A stretch of DNA of 56,650 bases from assembly GCA_023386885.1 (NCBI GenBank), contig JAEWIX010000033.1:1-56650 (forward strand). Reading direction: 5' to 3'. Positions 8,766-16,884 of the stretch are shown here, in pieces. The notes under the pieces were generated by a model. That model did no database searches. It was not told where the DNA came from and worked only from the letters and a program-made list of their open reading frames with translations. Positions within the stretch are counted from its first letter, which is position 1. Each line of letters starts with the position of its first letter. Source of the stretch: Pseudomonadota bacterium. Its GTDB lineage: Bacteria > Pseudomonadota > Alphaproteobacteria > Rhizobiales > Xanthobacteraceae. The translations under genes and the position numbers were made by a program.

Positions 8766-9566
8766 TCAGCGATACCCGCTCAAATCCCTGATCGTCGGAT
8801 TATCGCCATTCAACGGATTGGCCGGATCGCGCGCGTAACGCAGCGTCTCGAAGCGCATCGCGCGCGCGTCGATCATCAGCAAGCGCCCCACCAGTCCCTC
8901 GCCGAAATCGACGATCTCGCGGATCACTTCCAGCGCCATCAATGAGCCGAGCGTGCCTGCGAGTGCGCCCATCACGCCGGCCTCGGCGCAGGCCGGCACC
9001 GTGCCGGGCGGCGGGGCTTCCGGAAACAGGCAGCGGTAGGTCGGATTGAGACTGCCGTCGGCATTTCGTTCGTGCGCGCGGATCGTGGTCAGCGAGGCGT
9101 CGAACACGCCGAGCGCGCCAGTCACCAGCGTCTTCTTTGCAAGATAACACGCGTCCGCCACCAGATAGCGCGTGGCGAAATTGTCGGAGCCATCGGCGAC
9201 GATGTCGTAATCCGCAAGCAAGTCCATCGCGTTCGATGCATCGAGCCGCATGTGATGCGCGCGAAAGTCCACATGCGGATTGAGCGCGGCAATCGTCGCC
9301 GCCGCGCTATCGACCTTGCGGTGACCTACATCCGGCGTGGCGTGAATGATCTGGCGTTGCAGGTTGGACAGCGTTACCACGTCGTCGTCGACCACGCCGA
9401 GCGTGCCGACGCCGGCGGCGGCGAGATACATCAAGACCGGCGCGCCCAGCCCACCCGCGCCGATCGACAGCACCCGCGCCGCCTTGAGTTTCGTCTGGCC
9501 GGGACCGCCGACCTCGCGCATCACGATGTGGCGGGCATAGCGTTCGAGTTCTTCGGGGGAGAGCAT
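8766..9566 (-). CDS. MoeB/ThiF-family adenylyltransferase
   Basis: A 266-residue E1-like enzyme that adenylates the C-terminal glycine of a ubiquitin-fold sulfur carrier (MoaD or ThiS). GAGGLG is at 36-41, Asp61-Asp62 and 'NLQRQ' at 68-72, and 'ADGSDNF' at 124-130. MoeB-type function (activating MoaD for molybdopterin synthase) is most likely from length. The zinc-binding CxxC pairs of E. coli MoeB are not kept: the first reads 'TYRC' (176-179) and the C-terminal pair is absent. Cys193 lies in 'VPACAEAG'. The start 'MLSPEELERYARH' is the family norm. No molybdenum cofactor genes lie nearby. Confidence 0.85.
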   Translation of the reverse strand: MLSPEELERYARHIVMREVGGPGQTKLKAARVLSIGAGGLGAPVLMYLAAAGVGTLGVVDDDVVTLSNLQRQIIHATPDVGHRKVDSAAATIAALNPHVDFRAHHMRLDASNAMDLLADYDIVADGSDNFATRYLVADACYLAKKTLVTGALGVFDASLTTIRAHERNADGSLNPTYRCLFPEAPPPGTVPACAEAGVMGALAGTLGSLMALEVIREIVDFGEGLVGRLLMIDARAMRFETLRYARDPANPLNGDNPTIRDLSGYR

Positions 9567-9652
9567 GGTGGACGATATTCCTGATCTTCAGCAGCGTTCT
9601 AGCACGACGGCACGCTTCGATGGCATCGAACCTTGCGGCGGCTTCTGCAGAC

Positions 9653-9731
9653 CTAGTGGAGCGGATTTGACAGCCGCTACCCACCTTGCAGCAACCGGGG
9701 GAGGCGACTGTCAAATCCAAAGCTCCACTAG
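9653..9731. repeat. CTAGTGG-ended hairpin element 1
   Basis: A 79-bp inverted repeat. CTAGTGGAGC plus GGATTTGACAG on the left pairs with CTGTCAAATCC, AAA and GCTCCACTAG on the right, a stem of about 21 bp with a 3-nt bulge and a loop of about 34 nt. It is one of a tandem pair that makes up most of the 309-bp gap between the MoeB-like gene and the protease-like gene. Confidence 0.8.
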
Positions 9732-9744
9732 CAACTCATATTGG

Positions 9745-9820
9745 CTAGTGGTTCCTTGATTCTAGCATTTGCAATCGAGGCTACCGAAACGGGATGCAAA
9801 TGTTAGAATCGAACCACTAG
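9745..9820. repeat. CTAGTGG-ended hairpin element 2
   Basis: A 76-bp inverted repeat 13 bp after element 1. CTAGTGGTTC, CTT and GATTCTAGCATTTGCA pair with TGCAAATGTTAGAATC and GAACCACTAG. It has the same CTAGTGG/CCACTAG ends and the same position for a 3-nt bulge as element 1, but a different inner stem. The elements therefore share architecture rather than being simple duplicates. Confidence 0.8.
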
Positions 9821-9875
9821 TATCTATGCTTCATTCGCCATCCGACGAGGCCATGCAACCCGACAAAGTCCGCTC

Positions 9876-11246
9876 ATGAGATCGTTGATCCCCGCAACGC
9901 TGATCCTCGCCGCAACAGTGCTGCCCGCCGCCGCGCAGTCCCATCCCGTCAAGCCCAGATCTGTCCAGCCCAAGCCGGTCACAACCGTCGCGGTGCCGCC
10001 GGCAACGCAAACCCCGCTCGATACCGTCAAGGCGCTGTCGCAGGGCGCGCGCGAGGCGCTCCAGTCGGATCTGGCATGGGTCGGCAAGTACAACGGGCTG
10101 ATCAACGGCGAGGCCAGCGAGCGGCTGGTGACGGCGATCAAGGCGTTCCAGACCGGCCGCAAGAGCAAGCCGACCGGCGTGCTCAATCCGCAGGAGCGCG
10201 AGCAACTCGCCGCCGCCGCGAAGAAATTACAGACCAATGTCGGCTGGAAACTGATCGGCGATCCCGGCACCGGGATGCGCACCGGCCTGCCGTCGAAACT
10301 CGCGCCGCAGCAGACCACAGACGCCAACGGCACGCATTGGCGCTCGGCGTCGGGCGCAGTCGAGATCTCGCTGACGCGGCGCAAGCAGGCCGACATCACC
10401 ACCGCCAAACTCGCCGCGCAGGAACGCGCCGACCGCAAGGTGACCTATTCGACGGTGAAGCCTGACTTCCTCGTGCTGTCCGGTACGCAAGGAACCGGTG
10501 CAAGCGCGAAGAACTTCTACATGCGCGGCCAGTTGCGCGGCGACGAAGTGCGGCTGCTCGCTATCCATTACGACGACGCCAGCAAGGCGGCGATGGAGCC
10601 GGTGGTGATCGCGATGTCGAGCGCGTTCAATCCGTTCCCGACCGGCGCACAGGCGGTCGGCCCGCCGCCGCGTAAAGCGGTCGAATATGCCAGCGGCGTC
10701 CTGGTCGGCAGCAAGGGCTTCATCGTCACCGACCGGCAATCCGTCGAGGGCTGCAAGTCGATCGTCATTCCCGGCCACGGCAATGCCGACCGGACCGCCG
10801 AGGACAAGACCCACGACCTCGCGCTGCTGCGCGTCTACGGCACGCGCGACCTCCCGGCGCTGATGCTCGGCAGCGGCACAGCGAAATCCGAGGTGGTGCT
10901 GACTGGCATCGCCGATCCGCAAGCCCAGGGCGGCAATGCTACGGTGACAAGCACGCGCGCGAGCGCGACACCGACCGGCACCAACGGCGAGTTGTCGCTG
11001 ATGCCGGTACCCGGCCTCGGCTTCTCCGGCGCAGCCGCGCTCGATACCGGCGGTCAGTTCGCGGGTATCGCGCAATTGCGGCCGATTCAGTTGGCAGGAC
11101 CTGCGGCCGGCACCGCCACGCCGCAGGCGATGCTGGTGTCCGCTGATGTTGTGCGCGGTTTCCTCAAGAGCAGTGGCGTTGCGATGGACGGCACCGTGAA
11201 GGACGTGAAAGCGGCGATGGTGCGTGTGATCTGCGTAAGGAAGTAA
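9876..11246 (+). CDS. secreted peptidoglycan-binding / degenerate trypsin-like protein
   Basis: A 456-residue protein with a clear signal peptide (about 1-21, cleaved after 'AAAQS'). Residues about 45-105 look like a peptidoglycan-binding domain ('LAWVGKYNGLINGEASERLVTAIKAFQ'-type helix pattern). The C-terminal half (about 265-456) has a trypsin-like fold pattern with 'GSKGFIVTD', Asp314 ('THDLALLRV') and a Ser384 motif ('GFSGAAALD'). The position expected for the catalytic His (TNAHVV in active enzymes) reads T-D-R-Q, so Gln288 replaces His. It is therefore probably not an active serine protease and may act as a binding or scaffold protein in the periplasm. Repeat elements flank both sides. 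Confidence 0.72.
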   Translation: MRSLIPATLILAATVLPAAAQSHPVKPRSVQPKPVTTVAVPPATQTPLDTVKALSQGAREALQSDLAWVGKYNGLINGEASERLVTAIKAFQTGRKSKPTGVLNPQEREQLAAAAKKLQTNVGWKLIGDPGTGMRTGLPSKLAPQQTTDANGTHWRSASGAVEISLTRRKQADITTAKLAAQERADRKVTYSTVKPDFLVLSGTQGTGASAKNFYMRGQLRGDEVRLLAIHYDDASKAAMEPVVIAMSSAFNPFPTGAQAVGPPPRKAVEYASGVLVGSKGFIVTDRQSVEGCKSIVIPGHGNADRTAEDKTHDLALLRVYGTRDLPALMLGSGTAKSEVVLTGIADPQAQGGNATVTSTRASATPTGTNGELSLMPVPGLGFSGAAALDTGGQFAGIAQLRPIQLAGPAAGTATPQAMLVSADVVRGFLKSSGVAMDGTVKDVKAAMVRVICVRK

Positions 11247-11258
11247 CAACACAAATGC

Positions 11259-11380
11259 CGTCGTCCCCGCGCAGGCGGGGACCCATTACCCCTGGCGTTG
11301 GTTGTTATAAATAACGTCGCCTATCGTTGACTGAGCCGAAACACTGCGGAGTCTGGGTCCCCGCCTGCGCGGGGACGACG
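11259..11380. repeat. 27-bp perfect inverted repeat around a 68-bp spacer, family 3
   Basis: The left arm (11259-11285) and the right arm (11354-11380) are exact inverted copies 27 bp long. Each arm is itself a hairpin built on GTCCCCGCGCAGGCGGGGAC. The spacer is AT-richer than its surroundings. It lies between the convergent protease-like and UbiH-type genes. Confidence 0.85.
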
Positions 11381-11449
11381 CCGAGGTTGTTGTTCATGCG
11401 TGCTATATTTCGAGTCGGACGCTGGGGATGACGGGGCGCGTTGCACTCA

Positions 11450-12670
11450 TCACAGCGCCTCGCCCTTCAACAGCCGCGGCACTTCGCCGGATAATCCCGC
11501 CGCTTGCTTGATGAACATGTTCTTCAGCGGCGGCAGACGGTCGACAAGGCCGAGCCCAATGTCGCGCACGCCGCGCAGCAAGGTCGAGTCGTTGGAGAAC
11601 AGCACGTTGAGCGTGTTGGTGGCAACGCCCATCGCCATGGTGTCGAAGCGCCGCCAGCGCTGATAGCGCTCCAGCACGCTGGCCATTCCCGGATCGATGC
11701 CGAGTCGCGCCGCGTCGACGATCACTTCCGCCAGCGCCGCGATGTCCTTCAGCCCCATGTTGAGGCCCTGCCCCGCGATCGGATGAATCACATGCGCGGC
11801 GTCGCCGACCAGCGCCATGCGATCGGCGATGAAGGAGCGCGCCACGAAATACTGCAGCGGAAACGCGCGCGGCTTGTCGAGCGCCTCGATCTCCCCGAGG
11901 TGCAGGCCGAAGCGTTGCTCCAGCTCGGCGTGGAATTCGTCGTCCGGCAGCGCGACGATGCGCGCGGCGTTTTTGCGCGTCTCGGTCCATACCAGCGACG
12001 ACCGCTTGCCCTTCAGCGGCAGGATCGCGAACGGCCCGGCCGGCAGGAAATGCTCCTCGGCGCGGCCTTCGTGATCGCGCTCGTGGCCGACGGTGACGAC
12101 GATGCCGGACTGATCGTACTCCCAGCCGTGAGTGGCGATGCCGGCGCGCTCGCGCAGTTTCGAACGTGCGCCGTCGGCGGCGACCAGCACGCTGGCGCTG
12201 ATGCTTTCGCCATCGGCAAAGGTCACGTCGATGCCGCCGTCATGCGCATGATAGGCGGTGACGGCGGTTGCACGCAGCGTCACGCCGTCGGCCTCGGCGC
12301 GCTTCACCAGCGCGTCGATCAGCAGACGGTTCTCCACCATATGCGCGAACGGCTCGCCGGGCTCGACCTCGCCGGCGAAGGTGAGGAAGGTCGGGCGCGT
12401 GGCGTCCGCCAGCTTGGAATCCGTCACCACCATGTCGAGGATCGGCTGCGCGCCGGGGCCGACCTCATCCCAGACGCCGATGCCCTCGAACAGGCGGCGA
12501 CAGGCGGCGACGATGGCGGTGGCGCGCGGATCGCGGCTCGGCCGGCTGGCCAGCGCGGGGTCGGCGACGATCACCGGCACCGACCCTTCCAGGCCCTGGC
12601 GCAGCGCCAGCGCCAGCGCCAGCCCCGCGAAGGCGCCGCCGGCGATCACAATGCTTGGCTGTGCCGACAT
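11450..12670 (-). CDS. UbiH/UbiF/COQ6-family FAD-dependent monooxygenase
   Basis: A 406-residue flavoprotein hydroxylase. The dinucleotide-binding motif 'IAGGAFAGLALALAL' is at the N-terminus, the second FAD motif reads 'VGDAAHVIHPIAGQGLNMG', and 'ADGARSKLRERAG' is the conserved DG region. This family hydroxylates the ubiquinone ring at C-5, C-6 or C-1. Alphaproteobacteria often use broad UbiL/UbiM-type enzymes, so position specificity cannot be assigned. It is probably membrane-associated in the Ubi complex. The ATG at 12670 begins 'MSAQPSIVIAGG'. It is divergent from tesB, with 119 bp between the starts. Confidence 0.85.
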   Translation of the reverse strand: MSAQPSIVIAGGAFAGLALALALRQGLEGSVPVIVADPALASRPSRDPRATAIVAACRRLFEGIGVWDEVGPGAQPILDMVVTDSKLADATRPTFLTFAGEVEPGEPFAHMVENRLLIDALVKRAEADGVTLRATAVTAYHAHDGGIDVTFADGESISASVLVAADGARSKLRERAGIATHGWEYDQSGIVVTVGHERDHEGRAEEHFLPAGPFAILPLKGKRSSLVWTETRKNAARIVALPDDEFHAELEQRFGLHLGEIEALDKPRAFPLQYFVARSFIADRMALVGDAAHVIHPIAGQGLNMGLKDIAALAEVIVDAARLGIDPGMASVLERYQRWRRFDTMAMGVATNTLNVLFSNDSTLLRGVRDIGLGLVDRLPPLKNMFIKQAAGLSGEVPRLLKGEAL

Positions 12671-12789
12671 GATCGCACCTTTCTCAAAACCAGACTTGTC
12701 AGCGGGTTATAGCTGAGCGAAACAGGTTTCCCAACGGTACAAGCTCGCGGTTCCGCCCGCCGGGCACGCCCCAGAATGACTGAAACGCG

Positions 12790-13674
12790 ATGTCCAAAAG
12801 CCTGATCGACCTGATTTCCATTCTCGACCTCGAGCCGCTGGAGGAGAACCTGTTCCGCGGCACCAGCCCGCAGACGAGCTGGCAGCGGGTGTTCGGCGGT
12901 CAGGTGATCGGCCAGGCGCTGGTCGCGGCCTGCCGCACGGTGGAGAACGTCGAACAGCGGCTGCCGCATTCGTTGCATTGCTACTTCATCCTACCCGGCG
13001 ATCCGGCGATTCCGATCATCTACGAGGTGGAACGGCTGCGCGACGGCCGGAGCTATGTCACCCGCCGCGTCACCGCGATCCAGCACGGCCACGCGATCTT
13101 TTCGCTGATGGTCTCGTTCCACGCCGACGAGGACTCGGCGTTCGATCATCAGGATCCGATGCCGCAGGTGCCGACACCGGACATGCTGACCGCCGAGGAG
13201 GTGGCCAAGCAGCCGATGTTCAAGGAGATGCCGGACTTCATCCGGCGCTATTACGAATCCGACCGTCCGATCGAACTGCGTCCGGTGGAACTCGGTCGCT
13301 ACTTCGGCGAGAAGATCGACGACGGCCGCATTCATGTCTGGATCCGGACCGCCGCGAAACTCCCCGACGATCCAGCGCTGCATATGTGCGCGCTGGCTTA
13401 TGCCTCGGACTTCTCGCTGCTCGACGCGGCGATGGCGCGCTACGGCCGCACCCTGTTCGACAAGCGCATGATGCCGGCGAGCCTCGACCACGCGATGTGG
13501 TTCCACCGGCCGTTCCGCGCCGACGAATGGCTGCTTTATGCGCAGGATTCCCCGAGCGCCCAGCACGGCCGTGGCCTGACCCGCGGCCAGATCTTCCGGC
13601 AGGACGGAACTCTAGTGGCGTCGGTGGCACAGGAAGGCTCGTTGCGGCAGCGCCGGGAGAAGCCGCAGGGCTAG
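12790..13674 (+). CDS. tesB: acyl-CoA thioesterase II TesB
   Basis: A 294-residue double hot-dog thioesterase that hydrolyses medium- and long-chain acyl-CoAs to free acid and CoA. The N-terminal hot-dog has 'RVFGGQVIGQALVAA'. The C-terminal one has 'SDFSLLDAA', 'SLDHAMWFHRPFRADEW' and 'GLTRGQIFRQDGTLVASVAQEG', carrying the Asp, Thr and Gln of the active site. The length fits E. coli TesB. It is followed on the same strand by glnK after 152 bp, with no sign of co-regulation. Confidence 0.93.
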   Translation: MSKSLIDLISILDLEPLEENLFRGTSPQTSWQRVFGGQVIGQALVAACRTVENVEQRLPHSLHCYFILPGDPAIPIIYEVERLRDGRSYVTRRVTAIQHGHAIFSLMVSFHADEDSAFDHQDPMPQVPTPDMLTAEEVAKQPMFKEMPDFIRRYYESDRPIELRPVELGRYFGEKIDDGRIHVWIRTAAKLPDDPALHMCALAYASDFSLLDAAMARYGRTLFDKRMMPASLDHAMWFHRPFRADEWLLYAQDSPSAQHGRGLTRGQIFRQDGTLVASVAQEGSLRQRREKPQG

Positions 13675-13826
13675 TATCTGATATCTGGCGATCCCGATAC
13701 CGGGACGCGACGATCCGGCGTCGCATCGCCCGCCGATGATGTTTCGGCGCCTCGCCCCGCAAGAATCGCGGCGATGGCGCATATCTGTGCGTGACAAATC
13801 ACCGCAGACACCGCAGGGTTCCCGCC

Positions 13827-14165
13827 ATGAAGCTGATTGTCGCAATCATCAAACCGTTCAAACTCGACGAGGTCCGTCAGGCGCTGACCGAGATCGGCGT
13901 TCACGGCATGACCGTGACCGAGGTCAAGGGCTACGGCCGCCAGAAAGGCCACACCGAGGTCTATCGCGGTGCCGAGTATCTGGTGAACTTCCTGCCCAAG
14001 CTGCGTCTCGAGATCGTGGTCGCTTCCGACCTCGCCGGCAAGACGATGGACGCCGTCAGCGCCGCAGCGCGTACCGGCCAGATCGGCGACGGCAAGATTT
14101 TCGTCACCCCGGTCGAGCACGCGCTGCGCATCCGCACCGGCGAGACCGACGGCGATGCTTTGTGA
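13827..14165 (+). CDS. glnK: PII nitrogen signal protein GlnK (copy 1)
   Basis: A 112-residue PII trimer subunit that senses ATP/ADP and 2-oxoglutarate and controls AmtB by plugging the channel. T-loop Tyr51, the uridylylation site, lies in 'YRGAEY', and the 'GQIGDGKIFV' and 'ALRIRTGE' segments are the PII signatures. The start 'MKLIVAIIKPFKL' is the family start; the frame is open from 13791 without similarity. amtB follows 92 bp downstream, so the pair is a classical glnK-amtB operon. I found no clear sigma-54 site upstream, unlike copy 2. Confidence 0.95.
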   Translation: MKLIVAIIKPFKLDEVRQALTEIGVHGMTVTEVKGYGRQKGHTEVYRGAEYLVNFLPKLRLEIVVASDLAGKTMDAVSAAARTGQIGDGKIFVTPVEHALRIRTGETDGDAL

Positions 14166-14257
14166 GAGTCGCATAGTGAAAGGCGGCAGATAGGCCCGCG
14201 CTCCGACCGCCGCGAGGCATCGGACATCGCATGTCTGCCAGAGGTTGGGGAATCCAC

Positions 14258-15586
14258 ATGACATCACGGCCGTGCCTAGCAGCCTGCCGCGCGGCGCGGT
14301 CAGCCGCCGCCGTGCTGACGCTGGCATCATTCGCAACGCCCGCGCTGGCGCAATCCGCCGCGCCCGCCGCGAGCACCATCAGTGCCGCCGACACCGCGTG
14401 GATGATCGTCGCTACCGCCTTCGTGCTGATGATGACGATTCCCGGCCTCGCGCTGTTTTACTCGGGCATGGTGCGCAAGAAGAACGTGCTGGCGACCATG
14501 GCGCAAAGCCTCGCCGCGGTGGCGATGATTTCGGTGCTGTGGGTGGCGTTCGGCTATTCGCTGACGTTCGGCGGTAGCGGCAAGTTTCTCGGCACGCTCG
14601 ACCGCGTGTTCCTGATGGGCATGACGCTCGACAGCGTCAATCCGGCAGCGACGAACATTCCGGAAGTGCTGTTCATGCTCTACCAGATGACCTTCGCCGT
14701 CATCACCGTGGCGCTGGTGGCGGGCGCGGTCGCCGACCGCATGAAGTTCTCCGCCTACCTGTTGTTCTCGATCGGCTGGTTCATGTTCGTCTACGTCCCG
14801 CTGGCGCACTGGGTGTGGGGCGGCGGCTTCCTCGGCAATGCCGGCGTGCTGGATTTTGCGGGCGGCACCGTGGTGCATCTCAGCGCCGGCGTCGGCGGCC
14901 TCGTCGCCGCCATGGTGATCGGCAACCGCCACGGCTACGGCCAGGACAACCTCGCGCCGTTCGACCTGTCGCTGGCGGTGATCGGCACCGGCCTGTTGTG
15001 GGTCGGCTGGTTCGGCTTCAACGGCGGCTCGGCGCTCGGCGCCAATTCGCGCGCGGTGTTCGCCATCACCGTGACGCATCTGGCCGCCTGCGCCGGCGCA
15101 CTGACCTGGGGCGCCATCGAGTGGCTAACGCGACGCAAGCCTTCAGTGCTCGGCATGATCTCCGGCGCGGTGGCGGGGCTCGGCACCATCACGCCGGCGT
15201 CCGGCTTCGTTGCGCCGTGGCACGGCCTCGTCATCGGCGTGATCGCCGGTGGCGTCTGCTACTGGGCCTGTACCGCCCTCAAGCATCGCTTCCACTACGA
15301 CGATTCGCTCGACGTGTTCGGCGTCCATGGCATCGGCGGCCTGATTGGCACGCTGCTGGCCGGCGTATTCGCGGTGCAATCGATCGGCGGCGCGTCGGGC
15401 CTGCTGGAAGGCAACCCGAAACAGCTTCTGATCCAGTTCTACGGCGTCGCGGTGACGTTGCTGTGGACCGTCGCCGTCACCTTCGTGCTGTTGAAGATCG
15501 TCGGCGGCTTCGTGCCGCTGCGGGTGCCGCGTGACCACGAACTGCAAGGCCTCGACATCACCCAGCACGGCGAGGCGTTGCAGTAG
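14258..15586 (+). CDS. amtB: ammonium transporter AmtB (copy 1)
   Basis: A 442-residue Amt/Rh channel conducting ammonium across the inner membrane. It has a cleavable signal peptide (to 'PALAQ') and about 11 membrane helices. Signature segments include 'GLALFYSGMVRKKNVL', 'DFAGGTVVHLSAGVGGLV' with the first pore His, and 'DVFGVHGIGGLIGTLLAG' with the second. The tail 'DHELQGLDITQHGEAL' is the conserved GlnK-interaction end. The ATG at 14258 is chosen for the upstream GGGGA and a normal-length signal peptide; 14231 is an alternative. It pairs with glnK copy 1. Confidence 0.93.
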   Translation: MTSRPCLAACRAARSAAAVLTLASFATPALAQSAAPAASTISAADTAWMIVATAFVLMMTIPGLALFYSGMVRKKNVLATMAQSLAAVAMISVLWVAFGYSLTFGGSGKFLGTLDRVFLMGMTLDSVNPAATNIPEVLFMLYQMTFAVITVALVAGAVADRMKFSAYLLFSIGWFMFVYVPLAHWVWGGGFLGNAGVLDFAGGTVVHLSAGVGGLVAAMVIGNRHGYGQDNLAPFDLSLAVIGTGLLWVGWFGFNGGSALGANSRAVFAITVTHLAACAGALTWGAIEWLTRRKPSVLGMISGAVAGLGTITPASGFVAPWHGLVIGVIAGGVCYWACTALKHRFHYDDSLDVFGVHGIGGLIGTLLAGVFAVQSIGGASGLLEGNPKQLLIQFYGVAVTLLWTVAVTFVLLKIVGGFVPLRVPRDHELQGLDITQHGEALQ

Positions 15587-15666
15587 CGCGTATTCCGCAA
15601 AAGCGGATACCGGTTCTGCGATCGGACTACGCGCTAACGATCGATTGAGAGCGTCGCTATGCCGCC

Positions 15667-16593
15667 TCAGCCGTTGGCGGCGACAGCGCCCGGCTGCACC
15701 AGCACGAACTGGCTGACATACCAGCGGGTGTACCACGCCAACACCCACGGGATCGGAATGATGAACATGCAGCCGATGCTGAACACCAGCGTCCGCCACA
15801 GCACCTCCAGACCGGAGCCGGTGAACACCACGGCGCGACGGGTGCCTACGATATTGCTGGCGACCCAGCGCATCCACGCCGTCATCACCCATGCCCAGCC
15901 GATGATGGTGATGAACGACAGGATGAAAAGGATCTGCCAGCCGATATAGGTCCAGACGCTGCCGTTGAACGACAGGCCCAGCGGCTGGCCGTTGGACGCA
16001 ATATTGGCAACGAGCCAGCGGAATATCATCCAGCTCAGGAACGCCTGGAGGATCACCAGCAGCAGCGGCAGCCAGGTATCCTCCACGACATTCACATAAG
16101 CGCTCAGCCCCAGCAGGATGAACACCCACCAGATATCGCCAACCTTGCCGGTAAAGCTGAGATTCGGGCGGCCGGGAACGTGCATGCGCTCGAAAATCCA
16201 CTGATAGAATCGCGTCGCGATCCAGGGCGCGGGGATCACCAGCAAGGTGCCCAGCATCATCAGCAACGCCCAGCCGAAAAGGCCGAACACCCCGAACTCG
16301 ACCGACACCGGTCCGTCCGCCACGGCATGGGACGACGCGCGCGCGCCGGTTGCCGTCGACACAGGTGCCGCTTCGGCGCGATTGGATTCATTGAAATTCG
16401 GCGGCCCCGGCGGCCGCGCCCGATTCAGCAGGCCGGGAACATCCTGTGCGCGCTGCCAATTCTCCATGCCGCTGGTCCAGACATAGGTGGCCTCCGACAC
16501 GGTCCCATCGGCGATGAAGTTGCGAAACTGGCTTTCCGAATAAGGTCCGAGCTGTTTGCCGCCATCGGCATAGAACCAGGCGCGATCCGACAT
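15667..16593 (-). CDS. GYF_2-domain protein with repeated membrane module
   Basis: A 308-residue protein. Residues 1-55 form a GYF_2 (DUF4339) domain, with 'WFYADGGKQLGPYSESQF' and 'TYVWTSGMENWQRA', a proline-motif-binding type fold. A Pro/Ala-rich linker (about 60-95) leads to several membrane helices. Within the membrane part, a module with a Trp, 14-16 residues and then F-[TN]-G recurs (F-x-G at 147-149, 209-211 and 257-259), with a fourth partial copy near 291. This resembles DUF898-type proteins. GAGGAGA precedes the ATG. The function is unknown. It is convergent with amtB copy 1. Confidence 0.75.
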   Translation of the reverse strand: MSDRAWFYADGGKQLGPYSESQFRNFIADGTVSEATYVWTSGMENWQRAQDVPGLLNRARPPGPPNFNESNRAEAAPVSTATGARASSHAVADGPVSVEFGVFGLFGWALLMMLGTLLVIPAPWIATRFYQWIFERMHVPGRPNLSFTGKVGDIWWVFILLGLSAYVNVVEDTWLPLLLVILQAFLSWMIFRWLVANIASNGQPLGLSFNGSVWTYIGWQILFILSFITIIGWAWVMTAWMRWVASNIVGTRRAVVFTGSGLEVLWRTLVFSIGCMFIIPIPWVLAWYTRWYVSQFVLVQPGAVAANG

Positions 16594-16770
16594 GCTGTCT
16601 CCTCAGGGGTTGCGAGCGAGGAAGGCTCCTCGGCTCGAAAAACGGGCGCACGGAGAGAAATCGCGACGGGACCGCCGCATGAATGGTAGTCGGCGCAGCC
16701 TACACCGACGTTCACGACAATTTGTCTGACGATAATACCGCGCCGGCAGTTTCCCGCCAGCGCGGCGACG

Positions 16771-16870
16771 CGTCATCCTGAGGTGCGAGGGTGCAGCCCG
16801 AGCCTCGAAGGATGCGCCACGCGCGCCGTCGCCCTTCGAGGGCGTCGCTGCGCTCACCTCAGGGTGACGG
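16771..16870. repeat. palindromic intergenic repeat, family 1 copy B
   Basis: CGTCATCCTGAGGTGCGAGG at the left and CTCACCTCAGGGTGACGG at the right, with a central GATGCG region. It lies between the GYF_2 gene and the end of xthA. Confidence 0.85.
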
Positions 16871-16884
16871 CTCTGCCACAGCCG

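Noticed and set aside
13760..13826. Possible sigma-54 promoter before glnK copy 1 (TGGCGC...TGTGC)
   Set aside because: The GG to GC distance is 11 rather than 10 bases and the -12 element is poor.
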